NCBI GenBank assembly: GCA_037074615.1
Contig: CM073518.1
Coordinates: forward strand, 9,734,001 to 9,798,000
Direction of reading: 5' to 3'
DNA: 64,000 bases
Source of the DNA: Leucaena leucocephala
Lineage: Eukaryota > Streptophyta > Magnoliopsida > Fabales > Fabaceae
The notes below the pieces were generated by a model that made no database searches, was not told where the DNA came from, and was given only the letters and a program-made list of their open reading frames with translations. The position numbers and the translations under genes are program-made. This document shows, piece after piece, positions 1-8,520 of the stretch (its first letter is position 1; each line of letters starts with the position of its first letter).

Positions 1-718
1 TAACAATTAATGACTTTTAATGTTTATTGAATAGCTCCCCAATCCTCATACATAAATCGTATTCTTCCCTCATGAAGTAATTTTTGTATTAAATTAACCC
101 ATCTGGGAGAAACTTACTTGTTATATTACGAATTAGATTGCAATAAAATTTTATATTAGAATTTGGGTTGTAACCCGATAAATTATGAATAACATTTATG
201 CAAAAATATTACTTATAGGTGCTACTCGTGAGAACACTTCTGCTGGTCCTGAGTACCAGAGTGGTTAAAAGGGATCTCTACTATGGATCCCAATAGGAGA
301 GTGTATGAATAGAAAAGGGCCCCTTGTTATTTTCACCTATGCTAGTTTCCCTCGAGACTCAGTACTTATGATTTTTATCTCATAATCTTGCTTGCTTGGG
401 GAAGTAAATCCAAAATTTATTTTTTGATTCCATGTTTGATAATTTAATGGCATATAGCTCGTTGGTTACTATCATTATGTATCATGTATGTTGCAATTAA
501 TATTTTCCTTTTTATAAAATTAAGTCAAGCACGCCCTTTTAACAAAGAAAATACAGAAGGCTTATCGGTGTTGTTTTTATTTTATTTTATTTTATTTTCT
601 TGTAGATATTATTGTTTGGGTTTCAGTCCTTTGATTTTATTATATTTTATTTTTGCTATTCTCATGGCATTTTTGTTGCCCTCTTATAGCAAACCGTGAT
701 ATGAATATATGCACACAG

Positions 719-722
<4 letters not shown>
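1..722. other. AT-rich intergenic or old repeat DNA, no gene seen
   Basis: No reading frame here looks like a protein. The stretch around 200-470 has the mixed composition of retrotransposon LTR or leader DNA, but I could not find its ends or a target duplication. Only short chance frames are present. Confidence 0.4.
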
Positions 723-751
<29 letters not shown>

Positions 752-869
752 TGTATGTATGTATGTATGTATGTATGTATGTATGTATGTATGTATGTAT
801 GTATGTATGTATGTATGTATGTATGTATGTATGTATGTATGTATGTATGTATGTATGTATGTATGTATG
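723..869. repeat. (ATGT)n microsatellite
   Basis: About 37 uninterrupted ATGT units over 147 bp. A frame running through it would encode a meaningless repeating Met-Tyr-Val-Cys peptide. The perfect repetition suggests a young, highly length-variable locus. Confidence 0.97.
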
Positions 870-883
870 ATTCTGTGCTAATA

Positions 884-1029
884 GGTGAGGCGTTTATTCC
901 TCACCACTATATACAAAGGATAATATTGCGTGTGCGTATATTACAAGTGGGACGGTTATTCCTCACTCTTATACACATATGATATAGGTAGTACGTTATA
1001 TGTTATAGGTGGGACGGTCATTCCCCACC
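884..1029. repeat. three hairpin-forming repeats at exact 62-bp spacing
   Basis: Three related 22-nt segments start at 884, 946 and 1008. Each is a short inverted repeat of the form GGTGAGG...CCTCACC with a loop close to CGTTTATT. Between copies the stem bases differ, but pairing is largely kept: the outer pair is G-C, A-T, G-C and the fifth pair is A-T, G-T, G-C. The 62-bp spacing is constant, so this is a small tandem array with a palindromic core. Function is unknown. Confidence 0.7.
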
Positions 1030-1504
1030 AAAGGATATGAAATGTATAACTGAACATATCATTGTAATTGAATGGTTTGAAACTATTGGTTTTTCGTGAT
1101 GACTTGATTTTGTTTATATCGAACTTTCACTCTTTAGAACTATACTTTCAAAAAACTCCGGGCGCCTTTGCTTCCCTTCTGCACACTTTGTTATTTGTAC
1201 CTCACTAAGTCAGTAGTAGACTCGCCCTTTCTTTCTATCTTACTTTACAAATTAGCTTGCAGTTGGGTAAAGCGCTTTAGTGTGAACTTCGTGAACGCAC
1301 TTTAGGTAGAACAAACTAGAATAAAGTCGATGTAGTATCCCATGGTGTCTTGAATACTATGGAGGAACTAGTGTCGTTGTGTCATGAGAATTTATAAATT
1401 GTTTAATTTGAGACTTTGTTGAGTTACATTTGAACAATGTTTGATTGATATTGTTTATTTTGACTTAAATTGGTACCATGACGCATGCGAACTATGATCA
1501 TTTT
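1030..1504. other. no gene seen
   Basis: Unique-looking sequence between the hairpin array and the solo LTR. It contains no convincing coding frame. The last five bases, ATTTT (1500-1504), are the target-site duplication of the LTR that follows. Confidence 0.4.
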
Positions 1505-3493
1505 TGTTGGAGATTGTGCCCTAGGGGCCAATCATTACCTTATGAACATTGTTGATTTATGAATTTCTTAATTATGTTATCATATTATTTGCATGTTTAC
1601 TATGATGACAATCATTGGATAACTCGTGATCTTATCCTAAATATCCCTGGTCGGTCATCTATGCGGGAGTAGAGATGAAATAAGACCAGTATGACTTTGA
1701 AGATATATAGAGATATAAATCAAAGTCATAAGCATATGTAAGAGTACAGGGTGTCGGACCGACCCGCTATGAGAGAGCTGCATGGGTTAAGTCATAAGCT
1801 TCTCTCATATACAAGCCATGTCACTATGCCCTTTGACCTGAGATCATCATGGATTCCTACATGACGAACGCTCAGCTTTGACATAGTCAAAAGTCATTTT
1901 TGACCGAGTGATCATAAAGACTATGTTCGGGCTTAGTGGTTTTTCATGCGGAGGAATGTGAATGGTCAAGATGGAATTTGTCCCTCACATTCGTACAGAG
2001 ATATTACTGGGGCCCTCGATGGGTGAGTCTGAGAAACGTATGGCCATACTGGAATGGAAGGGTAGTTCCATTTCTATATTCAGACTACTCAGGGATCGAG
2101 AAAGTAACGGTCAGGAACAGGAGGATGACGTTCTCCATGCCTCATCCATGACCGAAATATCGTGTGACAAAAGGGACGTGATATGGTTGTATGAAAGGTA
2201 ACATCGTTCATCGATCCTCATATGTTTTGGGTAGTCGTAATGTCTTACTAGAGGCCGCTTACGACTTGTGGGTTAGTATAGTAACTGGCCCATTGCCAAC
2301 TTCATATAGGCCTACAGGGTCGCACACAAAATAGCCCAACTCGAGCTGTGATGTCCAGATTCATTGAATCTAAGAGATGTCTAGATTCAATGAATAGTCT
2401 AGGGTGGATTTATATATTTTATATATATAAAAATTTGTATATATATATTATAAGAGATATTTGCAAGATTTAATTTATAAAGATAAATTAAATTTCTATC
2501 ACTTTTGAATTTGAATTTAAATGGATATGATCTATTTGAATTTGAAATTCAAATTGATAAGATATCTCAAATTTGATTTATGAGAATAAATCAAATTTAA
2601 TTTCGTCTTATCTTTATTTAAATTAAATAAATAGGTGAATTAAATCTGTGGGGCGGATTTAATATAAACCATATTTATTTAATTAGTTTCTTATCAAATT
2701 GTGCAATATATGATACTGTATTAATTTCTGAATTAATATAAGATTAATTCTGAAGCCCGGCCCAATTAGAAGCCCGATAGCATCCTATATATTTGACATT
2801 AGGAGCTAGGGTTCGATAGACATCTCTACACAACACAACACAACTCACAAGAGAAAAAGGGGCAGGAGAGTGCAAAAGGTTTGCAGATAAGAAACTGCCA
2901 GAATAGAGACGGTGAGGTCAGAATCTTGAGAAAACCCTAGAGGGACAAGAGGCGCTAGCACGTCGTTCGTGGTTGGAACGCTATTCGTGTGGATACCTGT
3001 AGAGGAAGCCGATCTGAGTTGTCGACTTCTCGCGAACGAGAAAAGAGCACCAGGTACGATGAGGTCGCGACCAGTTGACTCAGAGGTCGCGACCAAATTG
3101 GCTTCTGAAGGTCAGAAATCCGAAAAAAGGAGACAGGTCGCGACTTGAAGCTGACGAGGTCGCGACTACAAACTCCAGAGATGTCTGGTCGCGACAAGAA
3201 GCTTGGGAGGTCGCGACTAACAACTCCAGAGGCGACAGGTCGCGACGAGAAGCTGAGGAGGTCGCGACTAAAAACTCCAGAGGTGACAGGTCGCGACGGG
3301 AAGACGAGTAGGTCGCGACTGAAAGTTCCAGAGGCGAAGAGTCGCGACTAGTGGACACTGAGGTCGCGACTGCAGCTCGAATACCAAAGGTAACACTTCT
3401 TTCTCCTTGACTTAAACATATTCGGTAGATCCTGGCTGGGAATGGAAAAATTTTTAAAGTTAATTTCCGCTGCGTGTCTTCGAATTCCTATCA
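1505..3493 (+). mobile_element. solo LTR of a Ty1/copia element
   Basis: The block starts TGTTGGAGATTGTGCC and ends CCTATCA. It is flanked by the 5-bp direct repeat ATTTT (1500-1504 and 3494-3498), which proves an integrase-type insertion. The first several hundred bases match the reverse complement of the LTRs of the full-length copia element at 39638-48867, with scattered differences, so the two belong to one family in opposite orientations. No internal region, PBS, gag or pol follows, so this is what LTR-LTR recombination leaves behind. A TATA-like TATATATTTG lies near 2786, shortly before the likely transcript start. The LTR is 1,989 bp, almost the length of the intact copies, but its downstream part holds a different tandem array. 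Confidence 0.92.
3061..3377. repeat. minisatellite with palindromic GTCGCGAC core inside the solo LTR
   Basis: About twelve copies of the 8-bp palindrome GTCGCGAC occur in 310 bp, mostly as GAGGTCGCGACT and GACAGGTCGCGAC alternating in a unit of roughly 57 bp that also contains AACTCCAGAGG. The array lies downstream of the LTR TATA box, so it would be in the transcribed R/U5 part. Several frames stay open through it only because the unit lacks stop codons. The corresponding part of the intact copia LTRs lacks this array. Confidence 0.9.
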
Positions 3494-3584
3494 ATTTTAT
3501 GCGAACTAGAGAATAGTTCATTTAATTATCCTTATTATTGTGTTGTGTGGTGGTGTATTTAAATTAGGCTGGGTAGGCTACGTG

Positions 3585-5301
3585 TGTTAGAATGGCAGTT
3601 TCACCTAAGAGGGTGGTGAATTGGGTGATGTTAAAATTTTAAAACTTAAATAAAAGCACAAAGATTGATTTAAAAAAAATATCACCAATGGAAGAAACAA
3701 ATAAGTAAGAAGATGCATACAGATAGTTTATACTAGTTCAGCCTAACCACTTGGCCTACGTCCATCCTCATAGCTTCTCTGAGTGTTCCACTATTCTCCA
3801 AGATTCACGGACTCTTCGTGCCTCAATACATCGACTATAGAATGCCTCTCTCACTCCCCCTTACTATTCGTAAGGTTACAACCCACTCAAGAGTCTCACT
3901 CTTGAGTATCTCAGATAATGCATAAAGATTTCGAGCTCTCTCTTTACGAGAGTGATGATGATAAACACTGAAGATCAAACTCTTTAAGTTTCTCTCTCAA
4001 AGAATGAAAAGCTCTGTTCAGAGAATGAGAAACATAGTACAATAAATACTGTAATGAATGCTTAATAAATGATGTTCGTTCATGTTCATTGTTCTTCTTA
4101 ACTTCAGAATTTACTGTGGCTTCTTCTATAGTTGAGTCCTTTGAATATCTATTAGACTCATTGAAGTAGATGTTGAAAAATAGAGTTAAAACATTTAATG
4201 CATTCTGATAGAAATTTGATTTTTGATAAATTTCTTCATTTGATATTGTTTATGCCTGCAATTGATCTAGAAATATGTTGTATAAATGATATAGAAACAG
4301 TTTAAGCATATATCAATTAATTCATAACTTTTTGGATTGAAACATAAAAGTCTAGTTTGAAAATATTTTAGAAAAACAGTTAAATTTATTGAACTGTTTA
4401 TAAAAAAGATGCCTTATCCAAAAGAGTTTCGATAAATATCAAACATTGTGTGTTCAAACAGATTGACTTTTATCAAATAATACTTCGATAACCATCCTTA
4501 TCAAAATGTCTTTCAAAAAATAACCTTTTAATAATAGAGGCATGGTTCAAACTTATCAAAATACTCATCGAGAAAACTCTTTTCAAAAACATTTATCCTA
4601 CAACTAGAATAGCTAATTTATTGAAGTGTTCTTCGATAAATATATTTATTGAATAGTTATTCGATGAATGACTGGCATTGAAGAACAATGGTTTGACTTT
4701 CAAATTTTCTTTGATTTTTCTAACCTTATCTCAAATACTGTATGTAATAGATTTCAAAATAAGATTTTATAAAATCATTTTTCAAAGCAGTCATAAGATC
4801 ATTCTTTAATTGATTTACGAATTTTCAAAATCGTTTAAAAGTTTTAGAACTTTGGTTTAAAATTGAATCTTCTATATTTATCAAAGTGTTTATCGATAAA
4901 CTACCTCATAGATTAATACTTAAACAAATGAGGCTAGAAAGAGATTTCATAACAACTTTGCCTTATTTATTGAAGAGCTTATCAATAAATATCCTTATCG
5001 ATAAATGCTTCAACAAATGCCTTTTAAAAGCATATTTCACAGGGTTTCAGAAACTAAGTTTTCTACTCTCTTTTTTTCAAAGTCTTTATCGATAAATATC
5101 TTTATGGATAAATGCTTTGATGAACTCCTTTTGTAAAACATATTTCACAACTGAGTCAACTGAATGTTGTTCTTATTTATCAAAGGGCTTATAAATAAAT
5201 ACCCTTATCGATAAGCTTACCCAAAAATAAGCTATGTTAAAACCATATTTGAAATGTCATCGTCAAAATCATTTGTCATCATTAAAATATGTAGTCTAAC
5301 A
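3585..5301 (+). mobile_element. probable solo LTR of a SIRE/Maximus-like Ty1/copia element
   Basis: The block begins TGTTAGAATGGCAG, followed by the CACCTAAGAGGG..GGTGAATT wording characteristic of long SIRE/Maximus-type LTRs, and ends GTAGTCTAACA, so it has TG...CA ends with TGTTAGA/TCTAACA inverted termini. The flanks are ACGTG (3580-3584) and AAGTG (5302-5306), a 5-bp duplication with one mismatch. No PBS or internal gene follows. The family assignment rests on remembered similarity. The ends and flanks are visible directly. Confidence 0.75.
4878..5216. repeat. diverged tandem repeats carrying TTATCGATAA palindromes
   Basis: Within the 3' half of the SIRE-like LTR, the palindrome TTATCGATAA occurs near 4892, 4996, 5086 and 5205. 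It is embedded in a diverged unit of roughly 100 bp containing wording like ATCGATAAATGCTT and CATATTTCACA. Imperfect forms (TTCGATAAATA, TTATTCGATGAA) continue upstream to about 4430. Its role is unknown. It could be a dispersed protein-binding array of the element. Confidence 0.6.
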
Positions 5302-5362
5302 AAGTGGTATTATGATGGCATAGTCTATGTGTCGATCACAACTCAGATATTGGGTCATCACA

Positions 5363-5830
5363 TTATCCTCCCTCATCAAACCCCACCTTTTGACAAATAG
5401 GTAGAGGGTGATCAAGGATGCAAAAAGTGGCCTCCATACTATGGGAGGACTTTGCTAAGTAGTCAGCATAATACAAATGATCCCTATGAGTATGCCTAAT
5501 GAAGACCTTCCAGCTACTATGAATCAAAAGTCTAACATCATCAACAATATCCCTAAAAGGGTTATTCATCTCACATCCTCTACTAATTAAATTAATAGCC
5601 TCAATACAATCAGACCGAAGAATTATGTTTCTATGGGCTTTCTGCCAGCATATCTTTAATCCTTGAAGGATTTCGATAAATTCTACAATGGTTGGAGGTA
5701 CTTGAGTAAGTTTGCAACTGAAGCCAAAAAGACCTACTATTTATCATTATGCCAAATAACACCTCCACATCTGCTATTCACATTCATTAGAACTAAACCA
5801 TCCACTTCCAGTTAGACATAATCAGCCTAG
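5363..5830 (-). pseudogene. LINE RNase H-like domain fragment (RVT_3 type)
   Basis: Read on the minus strand, this gives a decayed RNase H-like domain of plant non-LTR retrotransposons. An ILRSDCIEAINLI segment (the D of the active site, upstream of the clean frame) leads into IVDDVRLLIHSSWKVFIRHTH and a DHLYYADYLAKSSH segment corresponding to the usual N-x-x-AD-x-LA ending. Stops break the upstream part, and no RT palm or endonuclease is attached. Whether it came from a LINE or a stand-alone RNase H-like gene cannot be fully settled. The neighbouring zf-RVT fragment favours a LINE. Confidence 0.7.
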
Positions 5831-5949
5831 AGTAAATCATTAGGTATAATCTCCTTATGAATGTTGGAATACAATTCACATCCATTGATTAGATCCTTAT
5901 CCCATCAAGCCTAGAAGAAGCTATCTTAAGCATTAATCTTTGTCCCCGA

Positions 5950-6278
5950 TCCTGTTATATCAAACAAGTGGCCACATCAGGAAATCTAGATATCCCAACA
6001 AATATAGCCAAAAAGAACTCGCCAATCCACCTTTTTAGTCAAATCTTGACCAGCTTCCTATCTCAAATTCCACTAGATCCAATCAAATTCTCATGGTTTA
6101 TTTCTTTGCTTTCCAAATATCTTCTCCTTGGATGGAAGTTGATGAATAATGCTCTCTCGGCTTGTGACGTTCTAATCAAACATCACTTGCGTGTTATTGG
6201 ACATTGTCTATTTGGATGTCAAGAAAGCAAAAATTTGGATCATATCTTTTTTATGTGCCTTGTTACACGAGCTATTTG
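5950..6278 (+). pseudogene. LINE zinc-binding (zf-RVT) domain fragment
   Basis: The plus-strand frame from about 5968 contains LGWKLMNNALSACDVLIKHH...CLFGCQESKNLDHIFFMCLVTRAIC. This is the zf-RVT pattern found after the reverse transcriptase in plant LINEs (W..l.naLp..d.L..r...C..C....E...HiFf.C..a...W). It is cut at 6279 by the terminus of CACTA element A. The fragment points the opposite way from the RNase H fragment next to it, although both normally lie in one frame in the order zf-RVT then RNase H. Confidence 0.65.
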
Positions 6279-7257
6279 CACTACTAGAAAAAAATTTATC
6301 ATGGTGCTAACTCATGGCGATTAAAAGAAAAAACGCTATAAAAAAAGGAAGTGGAATATTCGTAAATAAATCCTATTTTAAAACCTTTTTCACGGTGGTT
6401 TTATTTAAAACCACAAAATCGCCATGAAATTATATTTTATAAAGGCTGTTTTTAAGAAAATCATGGTTATAAGTAAAAACAGATATGTCACGGCGGTTTT
6501 TATTGAAAACCAAGGTTAAAATTCTAGCGAAATTTCAAAAACCCTCGCGGTAGTACAATTTCAGTTTCACTTTTTCACAACCGTGTGCATTCTGTTGCTC
6601 TGTCGAACCATGACAGACTTGCATGAACGTTATTTCCCGACATTTTTCTCCTAATTTTGGTGCCTATCACAGTCAATAACTTTGTAAACCATCGTCTCCA
6701 TCGTCATTCTACGTCAACAATACCGTAAGTCACTGTTTAACTTCATTATTTGCTCATTTTTCTTTTTTTCAGTTGTTTATTGTATTAAATACATAATTTT
6801 TGTAGTTTTGGTTTGTTACAATGGTTCCTATTTGTCTGTGGGTGGGTTTTTTAGATTTTTTGAATCTGTGTTTTTGTCAATTGTTCTATTATTTAATTTG
6901 TTTGTTATAAACTATAATATATATTCACGGCTGGAAAAAAGGCTTTCTAAATCGGTTAAAAATAGACTTTTACACCGGACTTTGATCCGGTGTAGAAATA
7001 GCCCGTATAAAAAGTTTAATATTCTACACCGGTTGTATATGACCGGTGTAAATAATCAACTTTTTTAAATCGGTTATTCCATACAACCGATTTAAAAAGT
7101 AATGTCAAAATAAAAAAAATCAGAATAAAAAAACTCTAGGTCCGAAATTATTTCCTTCTTCGTCACAAATCTGAAGGAGGAGGAGAGTGATGAAGGAGAA
7201 TAGGTACCTGTAAAATGCAAGCAGAGAACAAAAAAGAGGAAGAAAGTAAAAGTCAGA

Positions 7258-7560
7258 GAACCCAGAAACGAAAGAAACAAAAACTTAGATATATGCGCAG
7301 AAATGAAAACCCATAAACGTCGTCACCTAATTGAAGATATCACAAAAATATCGTCACAATTCCTTTTAGTTACCTGCTCAAAAGCAAACAAAAATATATT
7401 TAAACAGAACCCAGAAATGAATGAGACAAAAACCCAAATATATATACAAAAATGAAAACCTAGAAACGCCGTTACCTAATTAAAGATATCACAGAAATAT
7501 CGTCACAATTCCTCCGACTTACTCAGTTAAAAGTGAACAGAAATATATTTAAACAAAATC
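7258..7560. repeat. tandem duplication of about 148 bp
   Basis: Two adjacent copies begin GAACCCAGAAACGAAAG (7258) and GAACCCAGAAATGAATG (about 7406). Both contain ACCTAATT(G/A)AAGATATCAC, ATATCGTCACAATTCCT and ATATATTTAAACA. This is internal filler of the non-autonomous CACTA element. A shorter duplicated pair around GATCTGGGTCTTCTTTTTTGGC and ATCTAGGTCTTCTTCTTCGGC follows at 7600 and 7690. Confidence 0.75.
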
Positions 7561-7959
7561 GAGAAAGAAAGGAACAAAAAAATAGACACCCACCATCGGA
7601 GATCTGGGTCTTCTTTTTTGGCGAGCTTTAGAGGCTACAACGACTGACTTCAACAATAGAGAACGACGAGCACAAGTATGGGTCATCGCATATCTAGGTC
7701 TTCTTCTTCGGCTAGCTTTAGACGGTGTGTTACGAAGGTGGAGCTTCCTGTCACTATGTGTTCTCCCTTGTCTAGTTTTCTCTATGGACGACGATATGAT
7801 TTGTGAAGATAGGGAATCGTAAAAAATTAACGCTTTTTGTTAGATTTTTAATAGCAAAGACAGTCTACACCGGATGTAATTCTATCAGCTGTAGATAAGA
7901 ATGGTTTAAATATATGCTTTTTAAAGCCCCATTTTTTAATATTTCATCTTATTTACAAA

Positions 7960-8345
7960 AATGCCACCGGTCATGACTTTTTACAACGGTCCTATTTTAT
8001 GACCGGTATAAATATTTCATCTTATTTACAAAAATGCCACCGGTCATGACTTTTTACAGCGGTCATTACTTTTTACAGCGGTCATATTTTACGACCGGTG
8101 TAAATGTTTCATCTTATTTACAAAAATGCCACCGGTCATGACTTTTTACAGCGGTCATTACTTTTTATAGCGGTCATATTTTACGACTGGTGTAAATATT
8201 TCATCTTATTTACAAAAATGCCACCGGTCATGACTTTTTACAGCGGTCATATTTTATGACCGATGTAAATATTTCATCTTATTTATAAAAATGCCACCGA
8301 TCATTTTTTTTAAACCGTCTCCTCAATGACCGGTTTAAAAATGGG
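7960..8345. repeat. CACTA subterminal repeat array
   Basis: Four to five repeats of a 70-100-bp unit contain AAAAATGCCACCGGTCATGA, CTTTTTACAGCGGTCAT and GACCGGTGTAAATATTTCAT. These are inverted pairs of ACCGGTCA/TGACCGGT, the kind of array a CACTA DNA-binding protein would recognise near the terminus. The same wording recurs at the right end of element B (23700-23790). Confidence 0.85.
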
Positions 8346-8520
8346 GCTTTAAAAAGCCTATTTTCCAGTAGTGATTGTCAGCTATCGTACCTTACTAAAG
8401 ATTTCCTTTTTGGTAGTTTTGGTTTTTTAACAGGCTTATTAAAAATATTGGTTCATATATATTTATTTTCTATTTGATGAATTTGGTTACCATTTAAGAT
8501 TGTTTACATTTAAGGGAATA

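Larger units (their letters stand above)
6926..8373. mobile_element. non-autonomous CACTA element, 1,448 bp
   Basis: The left end is CACGGCTGGAAAAAAGGCTT. The right end read inward is CACTACTGGAAAATAGGCTT. The element is flanked by the 3-bp duplication ATT (6923-6925 and 8374-8376), the size expected for CACTA elements. Both ends carry ACCGGTGTAGA/ACCGGTCAT subterminal repeats. The ends and the last 90 bp closely resemble those of element B at 14568-23818, so a B-type transposase probably mobilised it. No transposase frame is inside. It is inserted in CACTA element A. Confidence 0.88.

Noticed and set aside
653..982. Frame of 109 codons encoding repeating Met-Tyr-Val-Cys
   Set aside because: It is only the (ATGT)n microsatellite read in frame. 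There is no protein-like sequence on either side.
3075..3358. Overlapping open frames on both strands through the GTCGCGAC array
   Set aside because: The repeat unit lacks stop codons in several frames, so openness here carries no coding information.
1485..3508. ATGCGAACTA on both sides of the solo LTR as a longer target duplication
   Set aside because: The copies lie at different distances and order relative to the ATTTT duplication. They were probably a small repeat already present at the target site.
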